Below, in pieces: positions 27,064-36,109 of a stretch of 64,000 nucleotides of DNA. Below the pieces are notes generated by a model. That model worked only from the letters and a program-made list of their open reading frames with translations, made no database searches and was not told the origin of the DNA. Both the position numbers and the translations under genes were made by a program. The stretch is taken from assembly GCA_000733415.1 (NCBI GenBank), contig KL662191.1, forward strand, positions 386,415 to 450,414, given 5' to 3'. The stretch is from [Leptolyngbya] sp. JSC-1 (GTDB lineage Bacteria; Cyanobacteriota; Cyanobacteriia; Elainellales; Elainellaceae). Each line of letters begins with the position of its first letter. The stretch's first letter is position 1.

Positions 27064-27165
27064 TGAGTCAGTCAATCTCATGATTTGAACATGTAGTGCA
27101 AGCGTCTCGCTTGCTGTGGGCAAAATGCCCACACTCCCTTGATTGTTTAATTGGGTTAAATGACT
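27064..27165. repeat. Double-hairpin interspersed repeat, copy 1
   Basis: Two perfect stems in a row: GCAAGCG-TCT-CGCTTGC (7 bp) and TGTGGGCA-AAA-TGCCCACA (8 bp), then ACTCCC and TTAATTGGGTTAAAT. A diverged second copy lies at 44590-44690. It lies just beyond the 3' end of the U32 gene on that gene's downstream side and could end its transcript. Confidence 0.85.
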
Positions 27166-27243
27166 TTAATCTGGGAATGCCTATCTAGAAACCTGGATTG
27201 GACTAGGGCTGATAGATGCGGGATGCCAGTCTGTGTTTGCGCT

Positions 27244-29793
27244 CTACCCCAGCGTGCCTCGCGTGACGCCGAGTTGACTCTGTAGTTTTAATTCGCGCCA
27301 AAGCTGCGTGCCTTTGATGTCACCGCGCAGTAGCTTTTGATAGTAGGTGATAGTTTGCTGCACCTGTTCGGGGGTCTCATTGACAAACTCGATGCGGAAA
27401 TAGCACCCGCCAAGCTCAATCAACCGCTGCACATACTCGGCTCCCGTTTGGGCTACACCATTAAATACCGTGTTGCGACAGCCAACATCAGCTTGCAGAA
27501 TGTGCTCGGTTCCCATACGGTCGCGGAGTTTCACCGCATGCTGCTCGCAGGGACGCCCGCAATTAGTGTAGTCGGTTCCTTTGGAGAGGAAGGCACAAAA
27601 CACGCAATGCTCCATATGAAACATCGGCATGTGCTGGTGAATCGTAATTTCAAACCAGTGGGCCGGGCAGGTATGTAGCAAATCTTCAAGCTGCTGATTG
27701 TTCAAATCATAGGAGGCCGTCAGTCGCTCCAGGCCAAATTGCTTGAAGTAGTCCGCTGTGAGGGGATTAGCCACATTGAGGGAAAAATCGCCAATGCAGC
27801 GCTCTTGAGCAAAGAATTTGAGTTGGTCATAATTGCGAACGAGATAGCCCTTGGCCTGCGAAGCGCGCACCTGTTCCAGAATCCAGCTTTCGCCCGGCTT
27901 AGTGATTCGCGGTGGAGCAACATAGAGCATGCTAGCAGGATTATCAGCAACCATCTGTACTGCTTGGCGATAGCGGCGCGGGTCTTCTAGCTCACAATAT
28001 AGGGTAGAAATTCCCGCCTCGATTGCGGCCTTCAACTGTTCCAAATTACGTACCAGAACGATCAGCTCTGGAGTGACGGGGTTAGTTTTCGTTGCAACCT
28101 GGGTAGTATCCGGAGTAATGTTTGCCAGTAAGTCGGCCAAGGTCGCTTCTGGGTTGAGCCGCCAGCGTTTTGGTTGAGCACGGAGCGCGTCAAGTTGGGC
28201 CACTACTTCCCGCCGTAGACGGTTTAGTTCGCTAATTGGCAGCATTAGATGGCCGTGCAAAAAGGAGACCAAAGATTGTAGATAAAAGCCTGTGTTGCCT
28301 AATCTCCCCAACTGTTCCTGTAAGCGTTCACGACTGAGGGGCTGGGTATGAGCGGTAGCCAGGGGCATAGTGGATTCTATCTGCACCCGATGACCTTGTG
28401 AATCGCGTGCGACTAGGATAAGAGGTTGGCCGCTTTCGCCATAGACCTCTAGATTGAGCGGTCGTTGAAACTGGGGAGTGTCACTGCTGAAGCTCTGCCG
28501 CAGTTGCCGATCCAGCTCCGGATCGCTAGTTTTCCAGAGTTTATCGCCAACTCGAATCCGTCTCAGATCGACGTCCCGACGGCCAAAGCTGAGCTGGGTT
28601 TCTCTGCCCCGTTGTTCTATCGCATAAATGCGTCCGCCCTGTTCGTTGGCTTGCGGATTACCGTGATCGAACACGACGCCATCGCCCGGTTTTGCAGGAG
28701 CCTGGAGCTGCACACTAACATAGTCTTTGCCAACCTGTTTTACTTCACCCAAATATACGCCGCGCTTTTTCCCAAATCGAGCATGTACTAAGGCTTGATT
28801 ATTGATACCATCAAACCAGCCGGTATATAAACCACGAGAAAATGCCATTTCTAATCGATAGTGTTCCTCCGGTGTAGCCTGATAGTGATTCGATTCACGG
28901 CTGGCCTGATCAGATTGAAATGATGCCATTACCCGATCAATGGCCTGACGATAAACTTGGGTGACATTCGCAACATATTCAGGCGTTTTCAATCGGCCTT
29001 CAATTTTGAGGCAACTTACGCCTGCTTGAACCAATTCTGGTAGCACTTCTAGCCCCGCTAAATCCTGGGGACTCAACAAGTATTGCCGATCGCCTAAAGG
29101 AACTGGCTGCCCGTCTGCTATCAACTGATAAGTCATGCGGCACGCTTGAGCACATTCACCCCGATTGGCTGAACGTCCGCCTAGGGCTTCGCTGGTCAAA
29201 CATTGTCCAGAGTAGGCAACACAAAGTGCTCCATGCACGAAAACTTCTAGCGGTAGTGATATTTCGGCATTGGCTAACTGCTGCTGAATTTTATTGATTT
29301 CTTTAAGGGAGCACTCTCGCGCCAGCACTACGAGCTGACAGCCTAATGCTTGGGCAAACTCAACGCCTGCAGCACTGGTAATGGTCATCTGAGTAGAGGC
29401 ATGAATAGGAAAATCAGGCGACAGATGGCGAATCAGCCGACAAATTCCCACATCCTGCACGATGATGGCATCCACACCGCTAGCAATGATCGTGCGTAAA
29501 TAGTGCTCTGCCTCAACTAGCTCCTGCGGAAATATCAACGTATTCAACGTTACGTAACCTTTGACGCCACGCCGATGTAGAAACGCCATCAGTTCCGGTA
29601 AATCTGCCTCGGTGAAGTTATGGGCACGCATGCGGGCATTGAAGCGGTCTAACCCGAAGTAAATTGCATCGGCTCCGTTCTCGACTGCTGCTTTGGCGCA
29701 ATCCCAGTGTCCGGCGGGAGCTAACAGCTCTGGAGCCAATCGGGTAGCATCGGGTTGGGTAGCGGTGGATCGAGCAGAGTGGGTGGGGTTCAT
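27244..29793 (-). CDS. U32 family peptidase-like protein (long form)
   Basis: A protein of about 849 residues from the ATG at 29793 (MNPTHSARS); an ATG at 29889 would add 32 weak residues. The N-terminal U32 domain has PELLAPAGHWDCAKAAVENG, DAIYFGLDRFNAR, VHGALCVAYSGQCLTSE and GGRSANRGECAQACR, with the family's conserved cysteines. A middle DUF3656-type beta domain follows. A second barrel-like region near the C-terminus carries another cysteine cluster, HMEHCVFCAFLSKG and NCGRPCEQH. The same layout is found in Escherichia coli RlhA, which hydroxylates cytidine 2501 of 23S rRNA with an FeS cluster and prephenate. RNA modification is therefore more likely than proteolysis. Confidence 0.88.
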   Translation of the reverse strand: MNPTHSARSTATQPDATRLAPELLAPAGHWDCAKAAVENGADAIYFGLDRFNARMRAHNFTEADLPELMAFLHRRGVKGYVTLNTLIFPQELVEAEHYLRTIIASGVDAIIVQDVGICRLIRHLSPDFPIHASTQMTITSAAGVEFAQALGCQLVVLARECSLKEINKIQQQLANAEISLPLEVFVHGALCVAYSGQCLTSEALGGRSANRGECAQACRMTYQLIADGQPVPLGDRQYLLSPQDLAGLEVLPELVQAGVSCLKIEGRLKTPEYVANVTQVYRQAIDRVMASFQSDQASRESNHYQATPEEHYRLEMAFSRGLYTGWFDGINNQALVHARFGKKRGVYLGEVKQVGKDYVSVQLQAPAKPGDGVVFDHGNPQANEQGGRIYAIEQRGRETQLSFGRRDVDLRRIRVGDKLWKTSDPELDRQLRQSFSSDTPQFQRPLNLEVYGESGQPLILVARDSQGHRVQIESTMPLATAHTQPLSRERLQEQLGRLGNTGFYLQSLVSFLHGHLMLPISELNRLRREVVAQLDALRAQPKRWRLNPEATLADLLANITPDTTQVATKTNPVTPELIVLVRNLEQLKAAIEAGISTLYCELEDPRRYRQAVQMVADNPASMLYVAPPRITKPGESWILEQVRASQAKGYLVRNYDQLKFFAQERCIGDFSLNVANPLTADYFKQFGLERLTASYDLNNQQLEDLLHTCPAHWFEITIHQHMPMFHMEHCVFCAFLSKGTDYTNCGRPCEQHAVKLRDRMGTEHILQADVGCRNTVFNGVAQTGAEYVQRLIELGGCYFRIEFVNETPEQVQQTITYYQKLLRGDIKGTQLWRELKLQSQLGVTRGTLG

Positions 29794-29979
29794 TGGTGCT
29801 GGCAGAGTTGGAATGCGGAGTCCATTAGCTATGATATCGAGTCTGGTAGGGAAGTGCTTGGTTGAGCCAAGTCGCTGGCTGGAAAACACGCCTTAAGGTA
29901 GTTCTCTTAAAAACAGAAAATCCTTAAGCTGACAGCAAGCTAATAGTGAATTGGTTTGTAAATTAAGCGAGTACAACGT

Positions 29980-30219
29980 ATGAATGATGCTAATCACGAC
30001 CAGGTAACAAATCCTCAACCATCTAATTCAGAGGCCCAAGATTCAGAGATCAAGGACAATCGACTGATCGATCCACGAGAGTTAGTATACCGGGGTGGAT
30101 ACAGTGGCAATCCGCGGGAAATTGTTGAGAATCCTGCTGTTGCGCCCGAAATGGTGGAGCAAGCACCGGAAGATCTGCGGGATGATTTGATGCCGAAGGA
30201 AAAAAGTGAAGATGAGTAG
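29980..30219 (+). CDS. Small acidic protein, function unknown
   Basis: A 79-residue, very acidic protein with no signal peptide, membrane helix or cysteine. The middle segment RLIDPRELVYRGGYSGNPRE looks conserved-domain-like, and both ends are disordered. I do not recognise the family. It is divergent from the U32 gene and lies 120 bp upstream of the helical carotenoid protein on the same strand. Confidence 0.6.
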   Translation: MNDANHDQVTNPQPSNSEAQDSEIKDNRLIDPRELVYRGGYSGNPREIVENPAVAPEMVEQAPEDLRDDLMPKEKSEDE

Positions 30220-30339
30220 GCCAGAGTTCTTCATCTTTTAACTTCTCTCTGGAGTCAGGTCCCAGTCTCTCTCTTTAGTAGGTCACAGTCAGGATGCATC
30301 CCTTGTTACAGTGACGGTCAGTGAATTTGGAGGATAACA

Positions 30340-30846
30340 ATGACCTACACCGCATCAAATTCTCATACTGAGTTAGTGCAAGCATTTCAGAATCTAGATG
30401 TAGATCAACAGCTAGCTTTGTTCTACTTCATCTACAAAGAAATGGGCGGATCTGTTACGCCTGCGGCTCCAGCAGCTAGCACCGTTTCTCCTGAGATTGC
30501 CGAGGGTTTGTTCAATCAGGTGAAAGAGTTGTCCCATGAGGAGCAGTTGCAGCTTCAGCGGGATTTGATTACTCACAAAAATACCCAACTTACCCGCGAA
30601 TATGGTGCTCTCAGCGACACAACAAAGCTTCTATTCTGGTACCTGCTGGCCCAGGGCATGGACAACGGCACCATCATTCCGATGCCGGCTGACTACCAAC
30701 TAAGCGGTGAGGCTAATAATCTATTGACTCAGATTAAGGGGCTTGAGTTTAATCAGCAAATTACCTTGTTCCGCGACATTGTTTCGCCGATGGGCATTGC
30801 TCCTACAGCTACAGGAATTGAACAGGATCAGGCCACAAGACTATAG
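30340..30846 (+). CDS. Helical carotenoid protein (OCP N-terminal-domain homologue)
   Basis: A 168-residue all-helical protein matching only the N-terminal, carotenoid-binding half of the orange carotenoid protein. Matches include VDQQLALFYFIYKEMGGSVT (OCP: DQLALIWFAYLEMG), the helix with TKLLFWYLLAQGMDNG (OCP: KLGFWYELGRFMDQG) and the closing LEFNQQITLFRDIVSPMG. The FWY motif, whose Trp lines the carotenoid tunnel in OCP, is kept. The NTF2-like regulatory half is absent. Known members (HCP) quench singlet oxygen, and some quench phycobilisomes. A GGAGGA ribosome site lies 6 bp before the ATG. No CTD-homologue gene lies in the window. Confidence 0.9.
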   Translation: MTYTASNSHTELVQAFQNLDVDQQLALFYFIYKEMGGSVTPAAPAASTVSPEIAEGLFNQVKELSHEEQLQLQRDLITHKNTQLTREYGALSDTTKLLFWYLLAQGMDNGTIIPMPADYQLSGEANNLLTQIKGLEFNQQITLFRDIVSPMGIAPTATGIEQDQATRL

Positions 30847-31054
30847 GTTCAAGCCTCCAGGTTTTAGGATGACTGTGACGTAGGAGTTCTCCCAGCAATG
30901 AATTGAATTAGGACGGACTCCATCATTAAACGTCATCAACTTGATAGGATCCTTGCTTAATTTCTGGTGGTAGGTTATGTACCTGCTATGGATGCGTTTA
31001 TATGTCATCCCGGAATTCTTCCGTATTAGCAAGTCAGCTGCTTGCCACCAGTAA

Positions 31055-32653
31055 TTAGCGGCGTCCCCGTTCTTCCAATTCCCGACGTAAATTATTGGGC
31101 AGGAGACGTTGTTTGTTCTGCTTCTTTTCTTCGGGCGTCTGATTCGGGCGGTTGCGGTTGCCCTGTCTAGGCGGTGGTGCTACAGCGGGAGGTGGTGCAT
31201 CAATTGGCTCGGTTGACTCAGTTGGCTCAGCTGAATTGGTTGAATCTTCTGAAGTCGAATCTGTTTCCTCAGTTGGTGGAGAGGGTTCAGCCTCAACTGC
31301 TTCTGGAGATGACTCAGTGGCTTCGGGACTCGGCTCGAGTGTCTCTAACGGGCTGGGTGAGTTTAGAGGAAATTCTGGCTCGTTTCGATCTCTATCTCTT
31401 GATCTAGGGATATTGTCAATGGTCTCTGGAGCAGGTGCCAATTCTTCTTGGTCGGGTTGGGAACCTTCCGTAGGTGAAAGCACAGCATAAACAGCGATGC
31501 CTGCCACTGCCGCAATCGTCAGCAGCCCAAAAATTAAACCACCCCGCCAAGGTTTGTGTCCGGGAGGGGGTGCGGTTGGAGCGCTAGGATCAGGAGCCGG
31601 CAATACAATATAATCTGCCTGATCCGAATTAGAACGGGAATTTTTGACGCGGTTCTTATTCTTAGAGCGATTCGCTTTCGCTGGATTGACCTGTGGAGGC
31701 GGAATCACAGGCTGGGGTTGGGAACGAGGCTGACGCCGAAACGGACCAGAGCTATAGCGGGGACTAACGGCTACAGTTGCTGCTGTGGATGTGCTAGAAC
31801 GGCGACCTGAATTGGGTGAGGCAATTGGCGGCAGGTCAGGAGATGCCTCCGGCAACAGTGCCAGCCAATCCGACACCGTGCTGGGACGGTAGCGAGCTTC
31901 AACCGCCATGCCGCGCATTACAGCCTGGTTCACGGCAGCACTCAACTGGGGCTGCAAGTCACGAGGAGCAGGCATTGGTCGCCGGTCGCGGAGAATCGAG
32001 GCGATGGGCACCTGGGCGGTCAGTAAAGCATAGAGAGTGGCAGCTAAGCCATACACATCCGTTGCAGGAGTGCGCCTTTCCTGCATCACATACTGCTCAA
32101 TCGGCGCATAGCCTTCTGAAATTAGGCTGGTATGGGTCTGGGTTTTGCCATCGGTAAATTCGCGGGCAATGCCAAAGTCAATCAAAATCACTTCCTGAGT
32201 GCCCTGCCGCAAGATGATGTTTTGGGGTTTCACATCCCGATGCAGCAGGCCGTTCTGGTGCACTACTTCCAGAGCTGCGCCAATCTGACGGATGTAGTGA
32301 ACCGCAATCTCTTCTGGCAAAGGATGATTAGGGAAAACAATTTGCTCCAGAGTCTGACCAGGGATATAGTCCATCACCAGATAGGGCACATCATCTTCGA
32401 TGAAAAAGTCATTCACCCGGACAATATTGGGATGGACACAAAGAGCTAATCGGCGTGCTTCGTCGTGAAACTGCTGCTCCATCTTGCTGAACTGGGGATG
32501 GTTCTGGTTCACCATATTCAGCGTTTTGATTACCACAGGTTGGCCCAAATAATGGTGCGTGGCTCGAAACGTGACCCCAAAACCGCCCTGGCCCAGTAGC
32601 TGATCCAAAGTATATTTACCGCCCTGCAAGGTTTTACCCAATAGCGTGTTCAT
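31055..32653 (-). CDS. Membrane-anchored Ser/Thr protein kinase with Pro/Glu-rich tail
   Basis: A 532-residue kinase. Kinase domain about 12-275 with GQGGFG (21-26), K43, HRDVKPQN (138-145), DFG (159-161) and EGYAPIEQY. A Ser/Arg/Pro-rich linker leads to a single membrane helix near 368-390 (IFGLLTIAAVAGIAVYAVL). The external part is low-complexity, rich in Glu, Pro, Ser and Thr, and ends in a basic tail EERGRR. There is no recognisable sensor domain, unlike the TPR kinase at 393-2315. All catalytic motifs are present. Substrates are unknown. Confidence 0.92.
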   Translation of the reverse strand: MNTLLGKTLQGGKYTLDQLLGQGGFGVTFRATHHYLGQPVVIKTLNMVNQNHPQFSKMEQQFHDEARRLALCVHPNIVRVNDFFIEDDVPYLVMDYIPGQTLEQIVFPNHPLPEEIAVHYIRQIGAALEVVHQNGLLHRDVKPQNIILRQGTQEVILIDFGIAREFTDGKTQTHTSLISEGYAPIEQYVMQERRTPATDVYGLAATLYALLTAQVPIASILRDRRPMPAPRDLQPQLSAAVNQAVMRGMAVEARYRPSTVSDWLALLPEASPDLPPIASPNSGRRSSTSTAATVAVSPRYSSGPFRRQPRSQPQPVIPPPQVNPAKANRSKNKNRVKNSRSNSDQADYIVLPAPDPSAPTAPPPGHKPWRGGLIFGLLTIAAVAGIAVYAVLSPTEGSQPDQEELAPAPETIDNIPRSRDRDRNEPEFPLNSPSPLETLEPSPEATESSPEAVEAEPSPPTEETDSTSEDSTNSAEPTESTEPIDAPPPAVAPPPRQGNRNRPNQTPEEKKQNKQRLLPNNLRRELEERGRR

Positions 32654-32913
32654 ACGCTCTCAACTCACTCAATGGAGCATTTTAGATTTAGGACTTTATT
32701 TAGGATACGCGAATCTCTTCGGCACTGTTAGTTGGCTTAGGACACACCCTGAGCTGCCATAAGCACCCAAACCCTATCCCGCTGGGCAACTATACCTTTC
32801 TCCTGATCCTCAAGCGAATCCGGAATTCCCCGATTGGGGGATGTAGATTCATCACAAGAGGCATATTTTAGATATATAAGCCTTGTTCTTAATATTTATT
32901 TAGGAGGCTCACA

Positions 32914-33015
32914 ATGTTAGTCGCTCTAGCTGGATTTCTCTTCCTGGGTGGATATGCATTAACCTCGGCAATCTTTGTTTCCCGGATTGGTGAATTTGAA
33001 TCGGCAAGTAAGTAA
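32914..33015 (+). CDS. 33-residue single-helix membrane protein, unrecognised
   Basis: Starts MLVALAGFLFLGGYALT, forming one membrane helix (about 2-23), and ends with a polar RIGEFESASK tail. A TAGGAGG ribosome site lies 6 bp before the ATG, the strongest in the window, which argues that the ORF is translated. Size and layout resemble the small subunits of photosystems, cytochrome b6f and NDH-1, but I could not match it to PsbX, PsbI, PsbM, PsbT, PsbY, Psb30, PetG, PetL, PetM, PetN, PsaI, PsaJ or PsaM. It lies alone between two minus-strand genes. Confidence 0.7.
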   Translation: MLVALAGFLFLGGYALTSAIFVSRIGEFESASK

Positions 33016-33044
33016 GATTGAAGACTGCGTGTCATGCCCATTGT

Positions 33045-33099
33045 CTGCAATACATCTGCAATACATCTGCAATACATCTGCAATACACCCGCAATACGT
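33045..33099. repeat. Five 11-bp tandem repeats
   Basis: Three exact CTGCAATACAT units, then two with one to three changes. They begin 30 bp after the stop of the 33-residue protein gene. Confidence 0.9.
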
Positions 33100-33119
33100 T
33101 TGTATGCATTTGTAACCCA

Positions 33120-33539
33120 TTAAAATCTGCGCCAGTAGGGTTTACCTTTCAAAAAAATACCTACTAGGTTGCCAATCAGCATCGTATAGGACGGTTCTAG
33201 CAACTCGGTTGGAATCGGCAAAATACTCCTCGCTAGCAAAATCAAAAACAGGCAGAGCACCAGTGCCCACAAAATGCCTGAGTCGATTACAAGCTGAGGA
33301 TAGATAATTTCTAAAAATATAACGGCTAATGCGCCTAAGCCAATCGCAATCGCCAGTTGCATAATGATGTTTAACGGTGGCGAGAAGAGCATTCGCAGCG
33401 CAGCATTAATTAATGGTACATACCTTGAGCTGACAACTAGAAGCAATTCTAGGACTGAGGCCCAAAATAAGGTCAGCAAAGCAATTAAAAATAGGGGAAC
33501 CCAAGGCAACTGCCTCAAGCGTCGCAGTGGATTATTCAT
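33120..33539 (-). CDS. Small membrane protein with four helices
   Basis: A 139-residue hydrophobic protein with helices at about 14-36, 50-75, 80-105 and 110-130 (LFLIALLTLFWASVLELLLVV; LGALAVIFLEIIY; LWALVLCLFLILLA). The start is basic (RRLRQLPW) and the end is basic (KGKPYWRRF), which suggests both ends are cytoplasmic. I do not recognise a family. It lies 75 bp downstream of the HerA-type gene on the same strand and may be co-transcribed with it. Confidence 0.7.
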   Translation of the reverse strand: MNNPLRRLRQLPWVPLFLIALLTLFWASVLELLLVVSSRYVPLINAALRMLFSPPLNIIMQLAIAIGLGALAVIFLEIIYPQLVIDSGILWALVLCLFLILLARSILPIPTELLEPSYTMLIGNLVGIFLKGKPYWRRF

Positions 33540-33614
33540 AACAAAACCGTGCAGAATGCCCTGATTTTAGCTCAGAGGTTTGCTAAAGGGTGGCTGAACC
33601 TGATTCGCTGACCA

Positions 33615-35318
33615 TCATTCGATGCTAATGCCGCGAAAGGTAGCAGGTCGGGTACGGCTGACCACAGGAGCCTGTTCGATACGGCGAGCCTCCACCTGAT
33701 GCGCTCGAAAGTAATTCTGCCAAAGTTCAGGGGCGTTGAGGGTTTCACCGCCATGCTCGGTCAGACGTTTGCGAACCTGGCACAGCACGGGTGTATTGAC
33801 ACAAGCTCCAGCGATAATCACCTGTCCTTTAGTTAAGGCGGGCAATTCCTTGAGCAAATCTCGTCCCGCTGCTTCCACGCCATATTTGAGACTGTCCTGA
33901 TCCACCGGATTGACAATTCGCATAATAAACTGACTCATGCACTGGGACAGCACATCCGAGTCCAGCTTGCCTGGACGCTGCGTAATCAGCCCGACGCCGA
34001 GGCCAAACTTACGGCCCTCGCTCAAAATCGTGCGCAAAATCATCTTACAGCGAGATGGCTCATGGGCAGGGGCGAAGCGGTGAGCTTCCTCGATCAAGAT
34101 AAACACCGGGTAGGGCAGGTAATTTTCATCATCAGGGGCGATCAACTCCTTCTGGGTATTCATCCGAGCCTGATTGGCCTGTCGCAATACCGTGGCGCAA
34201 ATCACCTGCTGCTCTTCCTGGCTGATCTCGTTCATTTGCAGTACTGTCACCTGCCCTGGCTCAAACAGATCTTTGGGTGCCAGATGGTTCATCGTATGAA
34301 AGTAGGGCGACCGCGCCAATTTTTCTAGCTTCCATTCGATTGCCGGAGCCGAGGAGCCGATCTTTTCATTGCCTTCTTCGTCCTGCGTCCGGTCCGCCTC
34401 GTAAACTGCTGCGATCAAATCCGCCACACCCCAGCGATAGGTGCCGAGTTTGTGCCGCTTCAAAATCCCAAAGGCTTTGTTAAGAATCGACTGTTGCCGG
34501 TCGCTCATCTCGGGCAGTAGGGTCAGCACATCGTAGTAATCCAGTGACGAAATTCGGATATGGATATCTTCCGGCTTCAGAATCTGGACTTTGGGCGCAT
34601 ATCCATCTGCCGTCTGGAACGCCGGGTGGCCTCGCATTTCGGCTAAGGTCCCGTATTCTCCGTGAGGATCAAAGATCAAAACGGCAGCGCGGTTATAAGG
34701 CAACAGCAGTTCTTCCACCAGCACCCCTGCCGTATAGGATTTCCCCGAACCTGTGCCAGCCAAGATTGCCATATGGGTGCTGACCAATTCTTTCACGTCC
34801 AGCGCCACCGGCACTGCGCCCAGATCCCGCAGCAATAGTGAACCAACATGGGCCGATCCCACATCCGCTGGCTGTTTTTTGCTCAGCACTCGTTTGAGGC
34901 TATCGTCGCTGGCTAGGTAGACTTTTGCGCCCGGGTCGGGTGTGATACGCGGATTGACAAACCCAATCCTGGCATCGAAATAGCCGATCACATCCACTGT
35001 CACTTCGTAAAGCTCTGGATTGGGATGGACAAACCCAACTAGAGCCGCAATTGCCTCTGGACTGATTTCGGTATCGGCAAAAATCCGATCGGGCAAATGC
35101 TCGATCAGGCAGCGGGCAGAAATTTTGCCTAGAATTTGCAGCGTTCTAGTTTGGAGCCGATCCGCATCCATCAAAGTCACTTCATAGTAAACAAACTCAC
35201 CGATTTTGACCTGACGGTTATCTGCCGTGATGAACAAATATTGATTGCCATCCTCACCCGGCCCTTTCACTGTGCCAATCGTTTGGGGAGATGACAAAGA
35301 AACAGCAATGGAAGTCAT
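33615..35318 (-). CDS. HerA-type ATPase (HAS-barrel and DUF87)
   Basis: A 567-residue hexameric-type P-loop ATPase. An N-terminal HAS-barrel (about 10-60, TIGTVKGPGEDGNQY) is followed by an FtsK/HerA core: Walker A GTGSGKS (188-194), LIFDPHGEYG just downstream, Walker B FILIEEAHRFAP and the arginine-finger region RTILSEGRKFGLGVGLITQRP. HerA works with the NurA nuclease in DNA end resection in archaea and some bacteria. I see no nurA gene next to it, and cyanobacterial HerA-like proteins are not well studied, so a role in DNA repair or defence is inference. Confidence 0.88.
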   Translation of the reverse strand: MTSIAVSLSSPQTIGTVKGPGEDGNQYLFITADNRQVKIGEFVYYEVTLMDADRLQTRTLQILGKISARCLIEHLPDRIFADTEISPEAIAALVGFVHPNPELYEVTVDVIGYFDARIGFVNPRITPDPGAKVYLASDDSLKRVLSKKQPADVGSAHVGSLLLRDLGAVPVALDVKELVSTHMAILAGTGSGKSYTAGVLVEELLLPYNRAAVLIFDPHGEYGTLAEMRGHPAFQTADGYAPKVQILKPEDIHIRISSLDYYDVLTLLPEMSDRQQSILNKAFGILKRHKLGTYRWGVADLIAAVYEADRTQDEEGNEKIGSSAPAIEWKLEKLARSPYFHTMNHLAPKDLFEPGQVTVLQMNEISQEEQQVICATVLRQANQARMNTQKELIAPDDENYLPYPVFILIEEAHRFAPAHEPSRCKMILRTILSEGRKFGLGVGLITQRPGKLDSDVLSQCMSQFIMRIVNPVDQDSLKYGVEAAGRDLLKELPALTKGQVIIAGACVNTPVLCQVRKRLTEHGGETLNAPELWQNYFRAHQVEARRIEQAPVVSRTRPATFRGISIE

Positions 35319-36109
35319 AGCGTTTAGCAGCGACAGGAAGTGGATCAGATGGAGAAGGTAGGAAAGGGGAGGCAGATGGGGAAGGTGAGGAAGTTAGAGA
35401 TGACGAAGAAGTTCTCCCCCATCTCCATTCCTCCTTGCCCTCGTAATACCACCCATGACATTACAAAGATGGCAAAAAGGTGAAGCCAAACGTAGGGAAA
35501 TCACGGATAACCTCTGCTGAGGAAGCAGGTAATCTTGAGGTATCGATTCAAATCCATCAGGGGTAATCACGCTTTCAAGTCCAACTTTTTCAGTGAAATG
35601 ACTGGGAAGCTATGGGGTGAACTTAGTGAATCAACCGTGAATCAACTAAGTTAGGGTCTGATCAAAGATTAATCGGAAACTGACTAATGATACACATGAA
35701 CTCTAGATTTTTCATCTCGCCTGACTGAAATACCTGATGTTTTCAAGGTTCATCGCTTTAGTGGTGTGAGCGATTGGGGCAAGCCTGCTGACCTGAGTTG
35801 ACCTTCACTATTCTTCAACTCTGTGATTAGGGGTATCGGGGGCAGTTGAGTGAAAAAGCTCGAGTTGAAATGAGAACTAGCCACGTTTGGGGTTAGTCAG
35901 GCTCAGGCAAACAAGCCCAGAACAATGTCCGAAATTCAAGGTCTAGCATCCAAGTTCCAAAGCCCAAAGCGAATAGCAAATAGCTGGCAGCGTTCAGCAA
36001 GGTTTTGTGAAGATGCAGATTTGTAGCTCTGTTCAGTCGCCATCGAGGGGAATTCTTGAAATCAGTAGCAGTCCACTCTAACTGTTTATCTAATTTTCCT
36101 GAGTTAGAT
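35319..36109. other. Intergenic region before histidine kinase
   Basis: About 790 bp with no convincing gene. A purine-rich stretch (35340-35390) and a pyrimidine-rich one (35410-35445) are loosely inverted to each other (AGATGGGG / CCCCATCT). It holds the divergent promoters of the HerA and kinase genes. Confidence 0.5.

Larger units (their letters stand above)
26723..27243. other. Intergenic region with tandem and double-hairpin repeats
   Basis: No gene. Contains three 11-bp tandem units (27026-27058), the double-hairpin repeat (27064-27165) and a short GCCTATCTAGAAA match (27178-27195). Confidence 0.7.

Noticed and set aside
30841..31032. 63-residue minus-strand frame between the carotenoid protein and kinase
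   Set aside because: No ribosome site or recognisable sequence.
35340..35445. Inverted purine/pyrimidine tracts as a terminator
   Set aside because: Loop is over 35 nt, pairing is patchy and it lies upstream, not downstream, of the nearest gene.
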